Positions 17,704-28,268 are shown, counted from the first letter of the stretch. The stretch: 64,000 nucleotides of DNA from Sphingobacterium sp. ML3W (GCF_029542085.1 NZ_CP107036.1:3348001-3412000); one strand, 5' to 3'. Notes: generated from the letters alone by a model not told the origin. Program-made: numbers and translations.

Positions 17704-19581
17704 TTATTGTGCGATAAAAACCGGAACTTTTACAGCATGACGCAACTTGTTTACTGTCTCACCAAACACAAAGTCTTTGACTCCGGTATGACCATGGCTC
17801 CCCACGACCAAGAGGTCTGCATGGTATTTTTCGCAGACTTCGGCAATGCTCTTGATCCGATTGTTATAGCCGAGTTCGTATTCCGTTTGATGTCCTTTGG
17901 ACAATAAAAAGTCAGCATACAGCTTTAGGCGTTCCAAATCTTGTCGTGACTCAAAATCATCGGTAGACTCACCTGTATATTTGACGGAGGCGCTTTCGAC
18001 AATGTGGACAACGACAAAGCTGGTATCGGCATCTGACAGTTGCAAAGCATACTGTATCACTTTCTGATCTGAACTAGAATAATCTAAGGCAATTACCACC
18101 TTCTTGAAAGACCCTCTGTCCTCAAAATGTAAAGCTTCAAATGGTGGGTGCACTTCCAACTCGATCGGTTTTGATTTGCGCATAATAGGAATTAACACCG
18201 TCATGATCAGCAGAAAGAGCAGACCAGCGGCTCCCAGAATAAGTAACACTGTTACAAAAAGATTGTTTGCTTCAGTAATCCATCCAGTGACCTCGTCATA
18301 AACCAACTTAAAATTCAGTACGGCTATCACAGCGGCTATCAACCAGGCAAAAGCTTTGGTCAGGGGTTTTATAGCAAAGATTCCCATCTTTGCCTTGTCG
18401 CTGACAAAGTGAATCAGTGGTATGACCGCAAAGGCCAGCTGCATACTCAAGATCACCTGACTAAAGATCAACAACTGCCCTACTCGCCCTTCACCGGAAA
18501 TCAGGATCACCAGGACGGCGGGTATAATTGCCAAAAGCCGCGTGATAATCCGGCGCAGTGTCGGACTGATCCGCAACCGTAGGTAACCCTCCATCACGAT
18601 CTGTCCAGCCAGGGTTCCCGTGACCGTAGAACTTTGACCCGCTAGGATTAATGCCACAGCAAATAGCTTCGAGGCCCATTCTGTACCGAGTAAATTGCCC
18701 AATAGGTGGTAGGCGTCTTCCAATTCGGCGACATCATGCATACCATTCTTATGAAATACGGATGCGGCAAGGATCAATATTGCTGCATTGACCAGGAATG
18801 CCAGATTTAATGCAATGGCACTATCCCAAAAATTATATTTTAATGATTTTCGTATGGAGACTTCATTTCGGTCAATCTTTCGGGTCTGTACCAGGGCGGA
18901 ATGCAGGTAAAGGTTGTGTGGCATGACAGTAGCACCAATAATACCAATCGCTATATAAAGCGCGGCACTATTGGGGATGCTCGGAATAAAACCTGTGACT
19001 ACTTCGGAGAAATCAGGCTTGGCCAAAAACATTTCCACCATAAAGCACATGCCGATCATGGATATCAAACCGATAATAAAGAGTTCCATTTTGCGCATGC
19101 CTAACTTCTGTAAGTAGAGTAACAGGAAGGTGTCGGCAAAACTGATCAGTACCCCCCAGAGTAGATCAATACCAAACAGCAGGTTAAGACCAATGGCCAT
19201 ACCCAATACTTCGGCCAGATCACAGGCTGCAATAGCAATCTCGGCTAGGACATATAGCACAAAATTCATACGCTTGGGGTAAGTCTCGCGGTTACATTGC
19301 GCCAGATCCTTACCTCTCACGATCCCCAAACGTGCACAGAGGTTTTGCAGCAATAGTGCCATAATATTGCTCATCAGCAAGACCCAGATCAAAGCATAGC
19401 CAAACTGACTTCCCCCAGCAAGGTCCGTCGCCCAGTTGCCCGGATCCATATACCCCACACTGATCAGATAGGCTGGGCCGAAAAAACTAAGTACCTTTTT
19501 GAATTTGGATTTTCCTTGATTGACATCCACACTTTCATGGATATCAGATAATGATTTATGATGGGAGTCGTCGTGATGCAT
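17704..19581 (-). CDS. mntH: Nramp divalent metal transporter fused to a universal stress domain
   Basis: 625-residue fusion. The N-terminal His/Asp-rich tail (MHHDDSHHKS) and about 450 residues form an Nramp/MntH proton-coupled Mn/Fe transporter: DPGNWATD in TM1 and MPHNLYLHSA in TM6 are the metal-site motifs. After about residue 480 a soluble UspA-like domain follows, beginning KKVVIALDYSSSDQKV and ending with the nucleotide-loop segment VVGSHGHTGVKDFVFGE. Typical MntH is about 410 residues, so the stress domain is an added cytoplasmic module that could gate transport by ATP or stress. Such fusions are known in this phylum. Confidence 0.9.
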   Translation of the reverse strand: MHHDDSHHKSLSDIHESVDVNQGKSKFKKVLSFFGPAYLISVGYMDPGNWATDLAGGSQFGYALIWVLLMSNIMALLLQNLCARLGIVRGKDLAQCNRETYPKRMNFVLYVLAEIAIAACDLAEVLGMAIGLNLLFGIDLLWGVLISFADTFLLLYLQKLGMRKMELFIIGLISMIGMCFMVEMFLAKPDFSEVVTGFIPSIPNSAALYIAIGIIGATVMPHNLYLHSALVQTRKIDRNEVSIRKSLKYNFWDSAIALNLAFLVNAAILILAASVFHKNGMHDVAELEDAYHLLGNLLGTEWASKLFAVALILAGQSSTVTGTLAGQIVMEGYLRLRISPTLRRIITRLLAIIPAVLVILISGEGRVGQLLIFSQVILSMQLAFAVIPLIHFVSDKAKMGIFAIKPLTKAFAWLIAAVIAVLNFKLVYDEVTGWITEANNLFVTVLLILGAAGLLFLLIMTVLIPIMRKSKPIELEVHPPFEALHFEDRGSFKKVVIALDYSSSDQKVIQYALQLSDADTSFVVVHIVESASVKYTGESTDDFESRQDLERLKLYADFLLSKGHQTEYELGYNNRIKSIAEVCEKYHADLLVVGSHGHTGVKDFVFGETVNKLRHAVKVPVFIAQ

Positions 19582-19664
19582 AGCTTACATTAGGACAATA
19601 TCTTTTATTGCTAGGGCTAAAGATAAAAAGCTTTACATTACTAGACAATTAAACAGCCATATAA

Positions 19665-20267
19665 TTAGAATTTAAATGAAAGTTGCCCGGAATTTTCTTT
19701 CGACTGATTACCAAATTTGACAAAATCAACGGGCTCATACTGTCCCATGTCGGGATTAAAGCGACGGATATGCACACCGGCACACATAAAACTCAAATCA
19801 ACCGAGCGCAATATTTTTTTTGCGAAATTGAGCCGTTCCGGCTCCAATCTACGTCCAATAGAAATATGCGGTTCATCACTAATCTCGATCAGATCAAATG
19901 AGCTGAGGGTATGTACCACCTTTCGGGTTCGATCCTTTAGGTAACTTCGGGCATGTACTGTGGGGGCAATATAAAAAGCTCCTCCAGCGAAAGAAGAAAA
20001 ATGGTCAAAATAGACGTACTGACTACGTTCATATAGCATCGTTTGTTGCAAAGCTGCAATAGCCTGTGCCAGTGTTTCCTCGTTTCCGGCAAAAGCACAG
20101 ATGGTCACATGAGCTTTGGAATTGCAGCTGTGGTACCAGCCTTTGTCCTTATCTGGAAACTCTTCGGCTAATGCCGCTCTCAACTGCTGCTTTAAACCAT
20201 CCACTAATACTAAACCCGCTTCATCAGGTTGAAAAACAAACGAATACTTATTGACACTACCCTCCAT
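19665..20267 (-). CDS. 2H phosphoesterase family protein
   Basis: 200-residue protein of the 2H phosphoesterase/2'-5' RNA ligase-like superfamily. The two H-x-T/S-x motifs are HVTI (H53) and HISI (about 152), spaced as expected for the bilobal fold. Members open cyclic phosphodiesters or ligate RNA, but this one's substrate is unknown. It lies 83 bases upstream of the Nramp-Usp gene in the same direction and may be cotranscribed. The GGAFYIAP segment between the two motifs forms part of the predicted beta sheet. Confidence 0.75.
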   Translation of the reverse strand: MEGSVNKYSFVFQPDEAGLVLVDGLKQQLRAALAEEFPDKDKGWYHSCNSKAHVTICAFAGNEETLAQAIAALQQTMLYERSQYVYFDHFSSFAGGAFYIAPTVHARSYLKDRTRKVVHTLSSFDLIEISDEPHISIGRRLEPERLNFAKKILRSVDLSFMCAGVHIRRFNPDMGQYEPVDFVKFGNQSKENSGQLSFKF

Positions 20268-20348
20268 AACAAAAAATCACCTTTTGATCAGTAGGTAAGA
20301 TACCAAATACGATGGAGATAACAAAACGATGTTACTTTTCTGTTCAGG

Positions 20349-22301
20349 CTACCATCCTATTCCATAGTCCTCCCCATTATTACTACTACCGCCCCAGAGT
20401 GTACCATGCTGCTGATCGAAATAGATCGCATTGATCGGACCACTGTTTCGTTCGCCGAGCTGTATGCTATAGCCCATTGTCTTAAGCTTTTCGACAACTT
20501 CCTTCGGAGTACGTTTATCCAGTAACAAGCTTCCGGCACGAGGTTTTCGGTCGCCAATTTTGGTACCACCCAAAGATAACCACAGTTGATTACTATTGAT
20601 ATTCGGCGCCTCACTTGCCTGTTGTGGTGTCATGCCGAACTCCACGGTATTCAGAAAGAATTGCAACAGATTCTGGTCCTGTGTGTCACCACCCTGCACC
20701 GCAAAAGAAAGATATGGTTTTCCCTCTTTTAGCGCCAGCGCGGGTGTAAGCGTTACACGTGGTCTTTTGCCCGGTGCCACGACATTGAACGGATTGATCA
20801 GCGAATCGAGGACAAAACTTTGTAAGCGTTGGCTCATCCCTACCCCAGTATTTCCAGCGATACAGGCAGGTAGCCAACCTCCACTTGGTGTGATCGAAAC
20901 AACCCAACCTTCGGCATCTGCCGCTTCCACACTGGTCGTTCCACGCAATAGCCGATCCATATAGACACTATCTGTTGCCAGAGAGGCCCATAGGGTTGTA
21001 TCCGGCAGCGATGACAATGATGATGTTGAATTCGCATCGTGCTTGGGAACAAAATCTTTTTTTGACTCCGTATCCGGAGTGAATTCTTTGCTACGTTGTT
21101 GAAGTAGCTTGGCAAAAGGATTCTTCTTCCCTTCATAAGGATAAGGATCGCCAGGAAGAACCTGTGGATTGTTCTGCTTTGGATCAATCGTAGCGGCCCG
21201 TCCCTTGGCATAAGACTCACTTAATAGACCTTGAATAGGTGCCTTAGGTTTGAAATAGGGATCCCCATAATAAAAATCCCGGTCTGCAAAGGCCAGATTC
21301 ATGACCTGATATATTGTATGTATATAGGGCGCAGAGTTATAGCCCATAGCTTTTAGATCAAAATTTTTCAGCAGCTGTAAACTCTGCAGCATGGCCGGTC
21401 CCTGCGTCCACTCCTGTAATTTATAGACATCTATCCCCTTATAATTGACATGCAAAGGTTCTTCTTCAATGGGTTTCCAATTGGCAAGGTCTTCTTTGGT
21501 AATCAAGCCCCCCTGTTCTTTACTTCCACGGACAAATTCATCCGCGATATCTCCTTTATAAAAGCGGTCGTAGGCAGCCATAATAGCGGCTTTTCTATCC
21601 TTCCCGGCGGCAATAGCTTTCTTCTCGGCCTCAACCAGTTTTGAAAGTGTCTGCAGTAGATCTTGCTGTACAAAGATTTCGCCGGCTTCGGGAGCTTCCC
21701 TTTCTTTCCCTTGATGAACCAAGAAGACTTTTTTGCTGTATGGCCATTCTTTGATACGCTCTTTACCACGTTCGATACTGTTAGCTGTCTGTGCATCGAT
21801 GGGATAACCGGCCGCCATTTCTAGCGCTGGTGCAAGCACTTCGGCCAGACTCTTGGTGCCATATTGAGCCAGCATGTAACATAAGCCCCCCGGTGTGCCA
21901 GGCGTAACTGCGGCAAGAGGGCCGTATTCTGGAGGAAATTCATAACCCTTTGACCGAAAGAAATCAACCGTTGCCCCTGTCGGCGCAACACCGAGGGCAT
22001 TGATGGCAATCACCTTCTTTAATTTCGGATGATAGATTAGCGCCTGTGTCTCTCCTCCCCAGCTAAGCACATCCCACATGGTACAGGTTGCAGCGAGCAT
22101 TGCACAAGCGGCATCAACAGCATTGCCCCCTTGATGGAACAACTGGGCTCCAGCGGTTGCAGCCAAAGGCTTTCCTGTAATCGCCATCCAATGTTTACCA
22201 TGCAATGGCGGCTTCTCGGTACGTTGTGCCTGCCCCTGAACTGGCGCAAATGCTGTTATCATCCCAGCAAAAACGGTAAATAGCGCATATCTTCTTTTCA
22301 T
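20349..22301 (-). CDS. ggt: Gamma-glutamyltransferase
   Basis: Periplasmic N-terminal-nucleophile hydrolase that cleaves the gamma-glutamyl bond of glutathione and related peptides. After a signal peptide (ending in PVQGQAQ), 650 residues contain the large-subunit region (HQGGNAVDAACAM; LAAVTPGTPGGLCYML) and the self-processing site GTTSVEAADAEGWVVS, whose Thr should become the nucleophile. The small subunit carries SGGWLPA, NPFNVVAPGKRPRVTLTPAL and QGGDTQDQNLLQFFLN. The residue after the catalytic Thr is Ser-Val rather than the common His, as in many Bacteroidota homologues. It is monocistronic. Confidence 0.88.
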   Translation of the reverse strand: MKRRYALFTVFAGMITAFAPVQGQAQRTEKPPLHGKHWMAITGKPLAATAGAQLFHQGGNAVDAACAMLAATCTMWDVLSWGGETQALIYHPKLKKVIAINALGVAPTGATVDFFRSKGYEFPPEYGPLAAVTPGTPGGLCYMLAQYGTKSLAEVLAPALEMAAGYPIDAQTANSIERGKERIKEWPYSKKVFLVHQGKEREAPEAGEIFVQQDLLQTLSKLVEAEKKAIAAGKDRKAAIMAAYDRFYKGDIADEFVRGSKEQGGLITKEDLANWKPIEEEPLHVNYKGIDVYKLQEWTQGPAMLQSLQLLKNFDLKAMGYNSAPYIHTIYQVMNLAFADRDFYYGDPYFKPKAPIQGLLSESYAKGRAATIDPKQNNPQVLPGDPYPYEGKKNPFAKLLQQRSKEFTPDTESKKDFVPKHDANSTSSLSSLPDTTLWASLATDSVYMDRLLRGTTSVEAADAEGWVVSITPSGGWLPACIAGNTGVGMSQRLQSFVLDSLINPFNVVAPGKRPRVTLTPALALKEGKPYLSFAVQGGDTQDQNLLQFFLNTVEFGMTPQQASEAPNINSNQLWLSLGGTKIGDRKPRAGSLLLDKRTPKEVVEKLKTMGYSIQLGERNSGPINAIYFDQQHGTLWGGSSNNGEDYGIGW

Positions 22302-22427
22302 CTGTGTTATTCTTTTAGCGTGTTGATTTTCTAAATAGTTATTGAAGACAAGATAGGAATTTTTTAAAAATCATCTGACTACTGGTGTAAACCCTCAGGA
22401 TAAAACGGTATAAATTTTTAAAAACAA

Positions 22428-22462
22428 AGAGCCCATATCAACTGCAGTCGATATGGGCTCTC
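22428..22462 (-). terminator. Intrinsic terminator of the xylose operon
   Basis: AGAGCCCATATC pairs with GATATGGGCTCT around a small ACTGCAGT palindrome, and the minus strand continues into a T-rich run. It ends the xylB-xylA-symporter unit. Confidence 0.7.
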
Positions 22463-22486
22463 TATATTGCTTTTTTGATGATCGGA

Positions 22487-24163
22487 TTACCAATAGATGG
22501 AATACAATGCTGTCACCAATAAGGCAACAATCAATGCTCCGATCAAAAATGCTTTATGTGGTTTAAACATCGTTGTATCTACTTCCAGACCGGCAGGTAC
22601 TACTCCGCGTTTGTTGTCAATCAAACTGATAATGATCATACCGATGATACAGATTGCAAAGACAAAGCCCATTCGGTCCAAAAACGGAATTTCGTAAATC
22701 CCCGTTGTCGGATTTGGAATAGAGAAGCCAGTAGAAGCCAAGAAGGAAAGATCCGCCCAATCTGGTAATTTTTTGAAAATAATGGATAAGATAAATCCAC
22801 CGATCGTTGCAAATAATGCAGCATTTGATGTTGTCTTTTTCCAGAAAAATCCCAAGATGAACATGGCAAAGATACCCGGTGATACAAATCCGGTATACTC
22901 CTGGATGTATTGAAATCCACCTTTTTTGTCGATACCCAAATGTGGCGCGATAATCACAGCCAAAATCATGGCAACAACAACTGTCAATTTACCAATATTG
23001 ACCAATTTCTTGTCAGAAGCTTCGGTATTAAATACCTTTTTATAAATATCCAATGAAAAGATCGTGGCAATACTATTTGCTTTACCCGCCAATGAAGCAA
23101 CGACCGCAGCTGTCAAAGCCGCAAATGAAAGCCCTTTCAGTCCTGCAGGCAACAAATTCAATAAAACGGGGTAAGCATGATCCGGATTTACCTCACCATG
23201 TTGCATCATTTCATTTTGAAATAAGCCATCTTTCCACATGACATAAGCGGCAATACCCGGCAATACCACGATAATCGGCATCAACAACTTCAAGAATGCG
23301 GCAAACAAAATCCCGTTACGTGCAGTCTTCAAATCAGCTCCCAAAGCGCGCTGTGTGATATACTGATTACAACCCCAATAGTTCAGATTCACAATCCACA
23401 TACCACCGATCAGAACTGTCAGTCCCGGTAAATCCAGGTAGTTCTCGTTTTTACGGTCTAGGATCATATGGAAATGATCAGAAGCTTTCTCGGTCATCAG
23501 GTGATAGCCCTCCAATATGCCCGAACCACCATAATGTTCTGAAACTAGATTCAATGCCAAATAGGTTGTTGCCAAACCACCCAACACCAAAAAGAACACT
23601 TGAATAATATCCGTATATCCAATCACCTTCATACCACCCAGTGTGATGATAACGGCAAAAATAGCAATAGCATACATACAGGCATCCAGGCTAATACCAG
23701 AGATACTGCTCACCGCAATAGCACCTAAGTAAAGGATAGAAGTCAGGTTGACCACCACATATAATAGTAACCAAAAGACAGCCATAATCATGGCTACAGT
23801 ACCATTATAACGTTTGTGCAGAAATTGCGGCATCGTAAAGATCTTATTCTTGAGGTATACCGGAATAAAAAACACCGCCACAACAATCAGGGTAATTGCC
23901 GCCATCCACTCGTAAGTCGCAATAGCAAGTCCCATCTTGAAGCCCGACCCACTCATGCCGATAAATTGTTCCGCAGAAATATTGGATGCAATAAGGGAGG
24001 CTCCAATCGCCCACCAAGTCAGGGATCCTTCGGCAAGGAAATAATCCTTGGAGCCTACAGATTCAGACTTTTTGCGATAATACACCCATAATCCATAACC
24101 TGCGACAATGACAAAGTATATCAGGAAAACGATGTAATCTTTTGTACTTAAATAATTATTCAT
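22487..24163 (-). CDS. Sodium/solute symporter, probable xylose transporter
   Basis: Inner-membrane Na+/sugar symporter of the SSS (SGLT-like) family, 558 residues with about 14 hydrophobic segments. It shows SLIASNISAEQFIGMSGSGF in TM1 and the AALTAAVVASLAGKANSIATIFSLDIY region in TM8, which carry the sodium-site residues in this family. It is the third gene of the xylB-xylA unit, 53 bases after xylA, so xylose is the likely substrate. That assignment rests on context. Confidence 0.85.
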   Translation of the reverse strand: MNNYLSTKDYIVFLIYFVIVAGYGLWVYYRKKSESVGSKDYFLAEGSLTWWAIGASLIASNISAEQFIGMSGSGFKMGLAIATYEWMAAITLIVVAVFFIPVYLKNKIFTMPQFLHKRYNGTVAMIMAVFWLLLYVVVNLTSILYLGAIAVSSISGISLDACMYAIAIFAVIITLGGMKVIGYTDIIQVFFLVLGGLATTYLALNLVSEHYGGSGILEGYHLMTEKASDHFHMILDRKNENYLDLPGLTVLIGGMWIVNLNYWGCNQYITQRALGADLKTARNGILFAAFLKLLMPIIVVLPGIAAYVMWKDGLFQNEMMQHGEVNPDHAYPVLLNLLPAGLKGLSFAALTAAVVASLAGKANSIATIFSLDIYKKVFNTEASDKKLVNIGKLTVVVAMILAVIIAPHLGIDKKGGFQYIQEYTGFVSPGIFAMFILGFFWKKTTSNAALFATIGGFILSIIFKKLPDWADLSFLASTGFSIPNPTTGIYEIPFLDRMGFVFAICIIGMIIISLIDNKRGVVPAGLEVDTTMFKPHKAFLIGALIVALLVTALYSIYW

Positions 24164-24216
24164 GTATTTGGTAATTGGTTTAATTTGATCGCCTAATATA
24201 GAAATATTTTAAATAA

Positions 24217-25545
24217 CTATATATATCTATTGATCAAATTTTCTAAATACTCCTGTCTTCCACTGATCGTTTGTGGCTCACCAAATTCTACAGCTAAATC
24301 TCTTAAAGACTCCAAAGTCAGGGCACCTTTCTCAAAAGAGGCACCATTGCCACTATCGAAGGACGCATAACGGTCTGTTCTTATTTTACGGTATTCACCG
24401 TCTTCCAAGATACGTTCAGCAGTAAGCAAAGCCCGTGCGAAAAGATCCATTCCGCCGATATGTGCGTAGAATAAATCTTGAGGATCAGTCGAGTTACGAC
24501 GGATTTTGGCATCAAAATTAACACCACCACCCTGGAAGCCGCCACCTTCTAAAATGATCAGCATGGACTCGGTCAGTTCATTGATATCATTAGGAAATTG
24601 GTCGGTATCCCAGCCATTTTGATAATCACCACGATTGGCATCAATGGATCCCAGTTTTCCGGCATCAATAGCAACCTGCAATTCATGTTGGAAGGTATGC
24701 CCAGCTAAAGTTGCATGGTTTACTTCAAGATTGAGTTTGAAATCGTCCAATAGATCATACTGTCTCAAAAAGCCCAATACAGTGGCCGCATCATAGTCAT
24801 ATTGATGTTTGGTCGGTTCACATGGTTTTGGTTCGATAAAGAATGTTCCTTTGAAACCATTTTTTCGGGCATAATCTTTAGCCAGATGTAAAAACTGTGC
24901 AAGATGTTCCTGCTCCCTTTTCATATTGGTATTCAGCAAGCTCATGTAACCTTCCCGTCCACCCCAGAACACGTAGTTTTCACCACCAAGTGCAATGGTA
25001 GCATCCAATGCCGCTTTTACCTGTGCAGCACCATGAGTCAATACCTGAAAATCCGGATTGGTCGCGGCGCCATTCATGTAACGTCTGTGACTAAAGAGAT
25101 TGGCTGTACCCCAAAGAAGCTTGACACCGCTCGCCTGCTGTTTCTCTTTCGCGTAGTCAACGATTGTTGCCAGTCTTTTTTCGTTTTCCAGCACATTATC
25201 CGTATAATCCACCAAGTCTACATCATGAAAACAGTAGTATGGAATATTCATTTTGCTGATAAATTCAAAAGCAGCATCCATCTTATCTTTTGCACGTGTG
25301 ATCGGGTCATTACTCTCATCCCAGGGGAATCTGTGGGTTGACCCGCCAAATGGATCGGATCCGTCACCATTGAAGGAATGCCAATAGGAACAGGCAAATT
25401 TAAAATACTCTTCCATCGTTTTACCTGCAACGACTTGTTTTGGGTTGTAATAACGAAAAGCAAATGGATTTTTACTTTCCTGTCCTTCAAATTCGATCTG
25501 TCCGATTCCTTTAAAAAACTCTTTTTGTCCTTTGATAATATTCAT
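24217..25545 (-). CDS. xylA: Xylose isomerase
   Basis: Cytoplasmic metal-dependent isomerase converting D-xylose to D-xylulose. The 442 residues fit the longer class II type. Catalytic and metal-site segments include [55 protein letters not shown] and [19 protein letters not shown]. Its start is one base after the xylB stop, so the two are translationally coupled. Confidence 0.97.
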   Translation of the reverse strand: MNIIKGQKEFFKGIGQIEFEGQESKNPFAFRYYNPKQVVAGKTMEEYFKFACSYWHSFNGDGSDPFGGSTHRFPWDESNDPITRAKDKMDAAFEFISKMNIPYYCFHDVDLVDYTDNVLENEKRLATIVDYAKEKQQASGVKLLWGTANLFSHRRYMNGAATNPDFQVLTHGAAQVKAALDATIALGGENYVFWGGREGYMSLLNTNMKREQEHLAQFLHLAKDYARKNGFKGTFFIEPKPCEPTKHQYDYDAATVLGFLRQYDLLDDFKLNLEVNHATLAGHTFQHELQVAIDAGKLGSIDANRGDYQNGWDTDQFPNDINELTESMLIILEGGGFQGGGVNFDAKIRRNSTDPQDLFYAHIGGMDLFARALLTAERILEDGEYRKIRTDRYASFDSGNGASFEKGALTLESLRDLAVEFGEPQTISGRQEYLENLINRYI

Positions 25546-25546
25546 T

Positions 25547-27031
25547 TTATTTTGTTTTGATTTTTGTTTCTAAAATTCCTTTCCATTGTTGATAATTTTC
25601 ATCATATTGATCAACATGTTTAGGTGCTACGGAATACACGGGCTTTAAGTTCCTGAAAGCTTCGGTGAGATCAGTATAATAGCTGCTGCCGATGCCTGCT
25701 CCCATGGCTGCACCAACACTTCCGTCATGATCATATACTTCTACTGGGACATTCGTAGCACCCACAAAAGCCTCCCGGAATACTGGACTGAGGAATAAAT
25801 TGGCGTGTCCGGCACGGATCATCTGCGGATATAACCCATTTTCACGCATAATATCCAGTCCATAGCGAAAGGCAAATGCTATTCCCTCCTGAATCGCCCG
25901 CAGGATATCTGCGGTTTCATGTCTATTCAGATCAATGGATGTGATCGATGCACCCACCAGTTGATTATTCAACATACGTTCGGCTCCGTTTCCAAATGGG
26001 ATAACCTGCAATCCCTGGCTTCCAATAGGTGCGGTTGCAGCCATAGTATTGATCTGATCGTAGGATAACTCTTTTCCCAAGAGCTTCCGGCCCCAGCTGT
26101 TCATAATCCCGGTACCATTGATACAGAGCAATACACCTGTCCGGACTTCATCTTTGCGGTAGTTGACATGTGCAAATGTATTGACACGTGACTCGCGGTC
26201 GGCAATCAGTTGGTCGCTTACCCCATAGATAACACCCGAAGTACCCGCTGTGGCTGCTACTTCACCGGGGTGAAGTACATTCAAGGAAAGCGCATTATTC
26301 TGTTGATCTCCGGCCTTGTAATTGATCGTTACTTGGGGTGATAACCCCAACTCTTCTGCCACAGCGCGTTTAACTTGACCGTGCTCAGCAAAAACAGGTA
26401 GTATTGCCGGAATCAGATTTGGGTCAAAACCATAATAGTCCATCAGGGTAGCCGACAGCTCATTCTGTTGAAAATCCCAGAATATGCCCTCCGATAAAGC
26501 AGATATGGATGTGCTGATGGTGCCTGAAAGTTTCATGGCAATAAAATCACCAGGAAGCATGATCTTGTCAATTTTCTGATAGATTTCGGGCTCATTCGCT
26601 TTTACCCAAGCCAGTTTGGAAGCTGTAAAATTACCCGGAGAATTGAGATGGTGTGTTAAGTTAAAATCCTTCCCTATCTCTTCAAAAGCTTTATTTCCCA
26701 ACGTGACAGCACGACTATCACACCAGATAATCGCATTGCGCAATACCTGCTGATCCTTATCGACAACAACGAGTCCATGCATTTGATAAGCGATACCAAT
26801 CGCTGTGATTTGTTTGGGATCATACAGCCCGGAAGCATTTGCCTTGGAAAGGGCCTGTTTGAAATAGACCCACCAATCGCAGGGATCCTGCTCTGCCCAA
26901 CCGGGTTGTGGCGAATAAATGGGTGCTTCAACAGAGGGATACTGCGCGGAGCAGATCTTTCGTTGTGAGGATGCTTCGACAATGGAAACCTTTACTGAAG
27001 AAGTACCAATATCTATACCTAAAAAATACAT
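25547..27031 (-). CDS. xylB: Xylulokinase
   Basis: FGGY-family carbohydrate kinase that phosphorylates D-xylulose to D-xylulose-5-phosphate. The 494 residues begin with the nucleotide loop [13 protein letters not shown] and contain [16 protein letters not shown], the substrate region [16 protein letters not shown] (with catalytic Asp) and the C-terminal phosphate segment [15 protein letters not shown]. It is the first gene of the operon, divergent from a LacI regulator across a 121-base region with a perfect palindromic operator. Confidence 0.96.
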   Translation of the reverse strand: MYFLGIDIGTSSVKVSIVEASSQRKICSAQYPSVEAPIYSPQPGWAEQDPCDWWVYFKQALSKANASGLYDPKQITAIGIAYQMHGLVVVDKDQQVLRNAIIWCDSRAVTLGNKAFEEIGKDFNLTHHLNSPGNFTASKLAWVKANEPEIYQKIDKIMLPGDFIAMKLSGTISTSISALSEGIFWDFQQNELSATLMDYYGFDPNLIPAILPVFAEHGQVKRAVAEELGLSPQVTINYKAGDQQNNALSLNVLHPGEVAATAGTSGVIYGVSDQLIADRESRVNTFAHVNYRKDEVRTGVLLCINGTGIMNSWGRKLLGKELSYDQINTMAATAPIGSQGLQVIPFGNGAERMLNNQLVGASITSIDLNRHETADILRAIQEGIAFAFRYGLDIMRENGLYPQMIRAGHANLFLSPVFREAFVGATNVPVEVYDHDGSVGAAMGAGIGSSYYTDLTEAFRNLKPVYSVAPKHVDQYDENYQQWKGILETKIKTK

Positions 27032-27077
27032 CTGATTTTTTTAAACTGGTTATTAAAACAAATAGCGGAAACAATTT

Positions 27078-27091
27078 TGCAACCGGTTGCA
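27078..27091. promoter_or_regulatory. LacI-type operator in the xylB-regulator intergenic region
   Basis: TGCAACCGGTTGCA is a perfect 14-bp palindrome with a central CG, typical of LacI-family sites. It lies 47 bases upstream of xylB and 62 upstream of the regulator. It likely controls both, with autoregulation by the adjacent regulator. Confidence 0.65.
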
Positions 27092-27152
27092 TAAAAGTAG
27101 GATATGTTTCTGAATTTTCCAAAATATTCAATAAAATTATTTACTTTGGGGC

Positions 27153-28175
27153 GTGAATAAAAAAACAACGATTTATGATATTGCCCGGGCACTTGGAATC
27201 ACGGTTTCAACGGTTTCCCGTGCCTTGAATAATGTACCCACCATTAGTGAAGCTACGCGACAGTTGGTCCTTGCGAAAGCAAAAGAGCTGAATTACAGTG
27301 TCAATAAAATCGCGTCTTCACTCTCTTCGGGGCGCTCCAATACGATTGGTGTTATCGTACCTACAATGCAAATCCATTTTTTTGCTGAGGCTGTTCACAG
27401 TATTGAAAAAGAATTAAAGAAACACAACTATAGCCTGCTGCTTTATCAATCGAATGAATCTTATTCGGATGAGGTAAATGGTGTCAAAACCTTACTGGAA
27501 GCACAAGTGGATGGTATCATTGCTTCAATCTCTTTAGAAACTCAGCAAATAACGCATTTTCAGGAGGTCATCAAGCAGGGCAAATGTCTAATCATCTTTG
27601 ACCGTACACACCGGGACATTGCGGCGCCAGTAGTCAAATTGAACGATTTTGAGGCGGGCTATCTGGCGACCAAACACCTGATTGAACAAGGGTATAAAAA
27701 TATTGGCTTTATCACCACAAACAAAGAAATCGCTATCTTTCAAGATCGTTTCAGTGGTTTTGAAACAGCCTTAAAAGAGGCTAATCTTCCGCAACTGGAT
27801 GATCTTATTGTCCGTGGGGAGCTATCTATTGAAGCGGGGATTAAAGGTACGGAACAGATCTTGCAATCTTCCATTCAACCGGATGCTATCATTGGTGGTG
27901 ACGACTTTACAGCCGTGGGGATTATCCAAGCGCTGAAAGCAGCTGAGATTGCTATTCCAGCGACCGGTGTCATCGGTTTTGCGAACCAGACTTTCTCTTC
28001 GTTTATTACGCCGACTTTATCAAGTATCGATCAACAGGCCAACAAAATGGGCGAAGAATGTGCTAAACTCTTTTTGAAGATGGTCAAACAAAAAGATCCT
28101 TATGAAGATATCGAGCAAGTTGTTCTCGACCCAATTCTGATAAAAAGAAAATCTACCTGTAGAATAGACAAATAA
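27153..28175 (+). CDS. LacI-family transcriptional regulator of xylose genes
   Basis: 340-residue repressor. A helix-turn-helix opens the protein (TIYDIARALGITVSTVSRALN, with hinge NKIASSLSSGRSNTIGVIV), followed by a periplasmic-binding-like effector domain. The start is a GTG at 27153, consistent with LacI family N termini. It is divergent from xylB-xylA, so D-xylose or xylulose is the probable ligand (inference). The end DPILIKRKSTCRIDK is duplicated as a diverged remnant just downstream (28192-28268). Confidence 0.88.
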   Translation: MNKKTTIYDIARALGITVSTVSRALNNVPTISEATRQLVLAKAKELNYSVNKIASSLSSGRSNTIGVIVPTMQIHFFAEAVHSIEKELKKHNYSLLLYQSNESYSDEVNGVKTLLEAQVDGIIASISLETQQITHFQEVIKQGKCLIIFDRTHRDIAAPVVKLNDFEAGYLATKHLIEQGYKNIGFITTNKEIAIFQDRFSGFETALKEANLPQLDDLIVRGELSIEAGIKGTEQILQSSIQPDAIIGGDDFTAVGIIQALKAAEIAIPATGVIGFANQTFSSFITPTLSSIDQQANKMGEECAKLFLKMVKQKDPYEDIEQVVLDPILIKRKSTCRIDK

Positions 28176-28183
28176 TTGATAAC
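28107..28183 (+). repeat. Direct repeat, copy 1 (3' end of the LacI regulator)
   Basis: 77 bases, of which 67 match copy 2 at 28192-28268 without gaps. It codes for the last 23 residues of the xylose regulator plus its stop codon and eight bases beyond it. See copy 2. Confidence 0.85.
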
Positions 28184-28191
28184 ATTTTGGC

Positions 28192-28268
28192 GATATCCAA
28201 CAGTTTGTGCCCGATCCGATCCTGATAAAAAGAAAATCTACCTATAGAATAGACAAATAATTGATAAC
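28192..28268 (+). pseudogene. Diverged remnant of a second LacI regulator 3' end
   Basis: 77 bases aligned without gaps to 28107-28183. In frame it reads DIQQFVPDPILIKRKSTYRIDK then stop. Of ten mismatches, five are synonymous third-base changes, so both copies diverged while coding. The first half is diverged and the last 48 bases nearly identical. No 5' part remains. It looks like the tail of an older or foreign allele left after recombination. Its last bases also form part of a TAACTTTG element. Confidence 0.8.
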
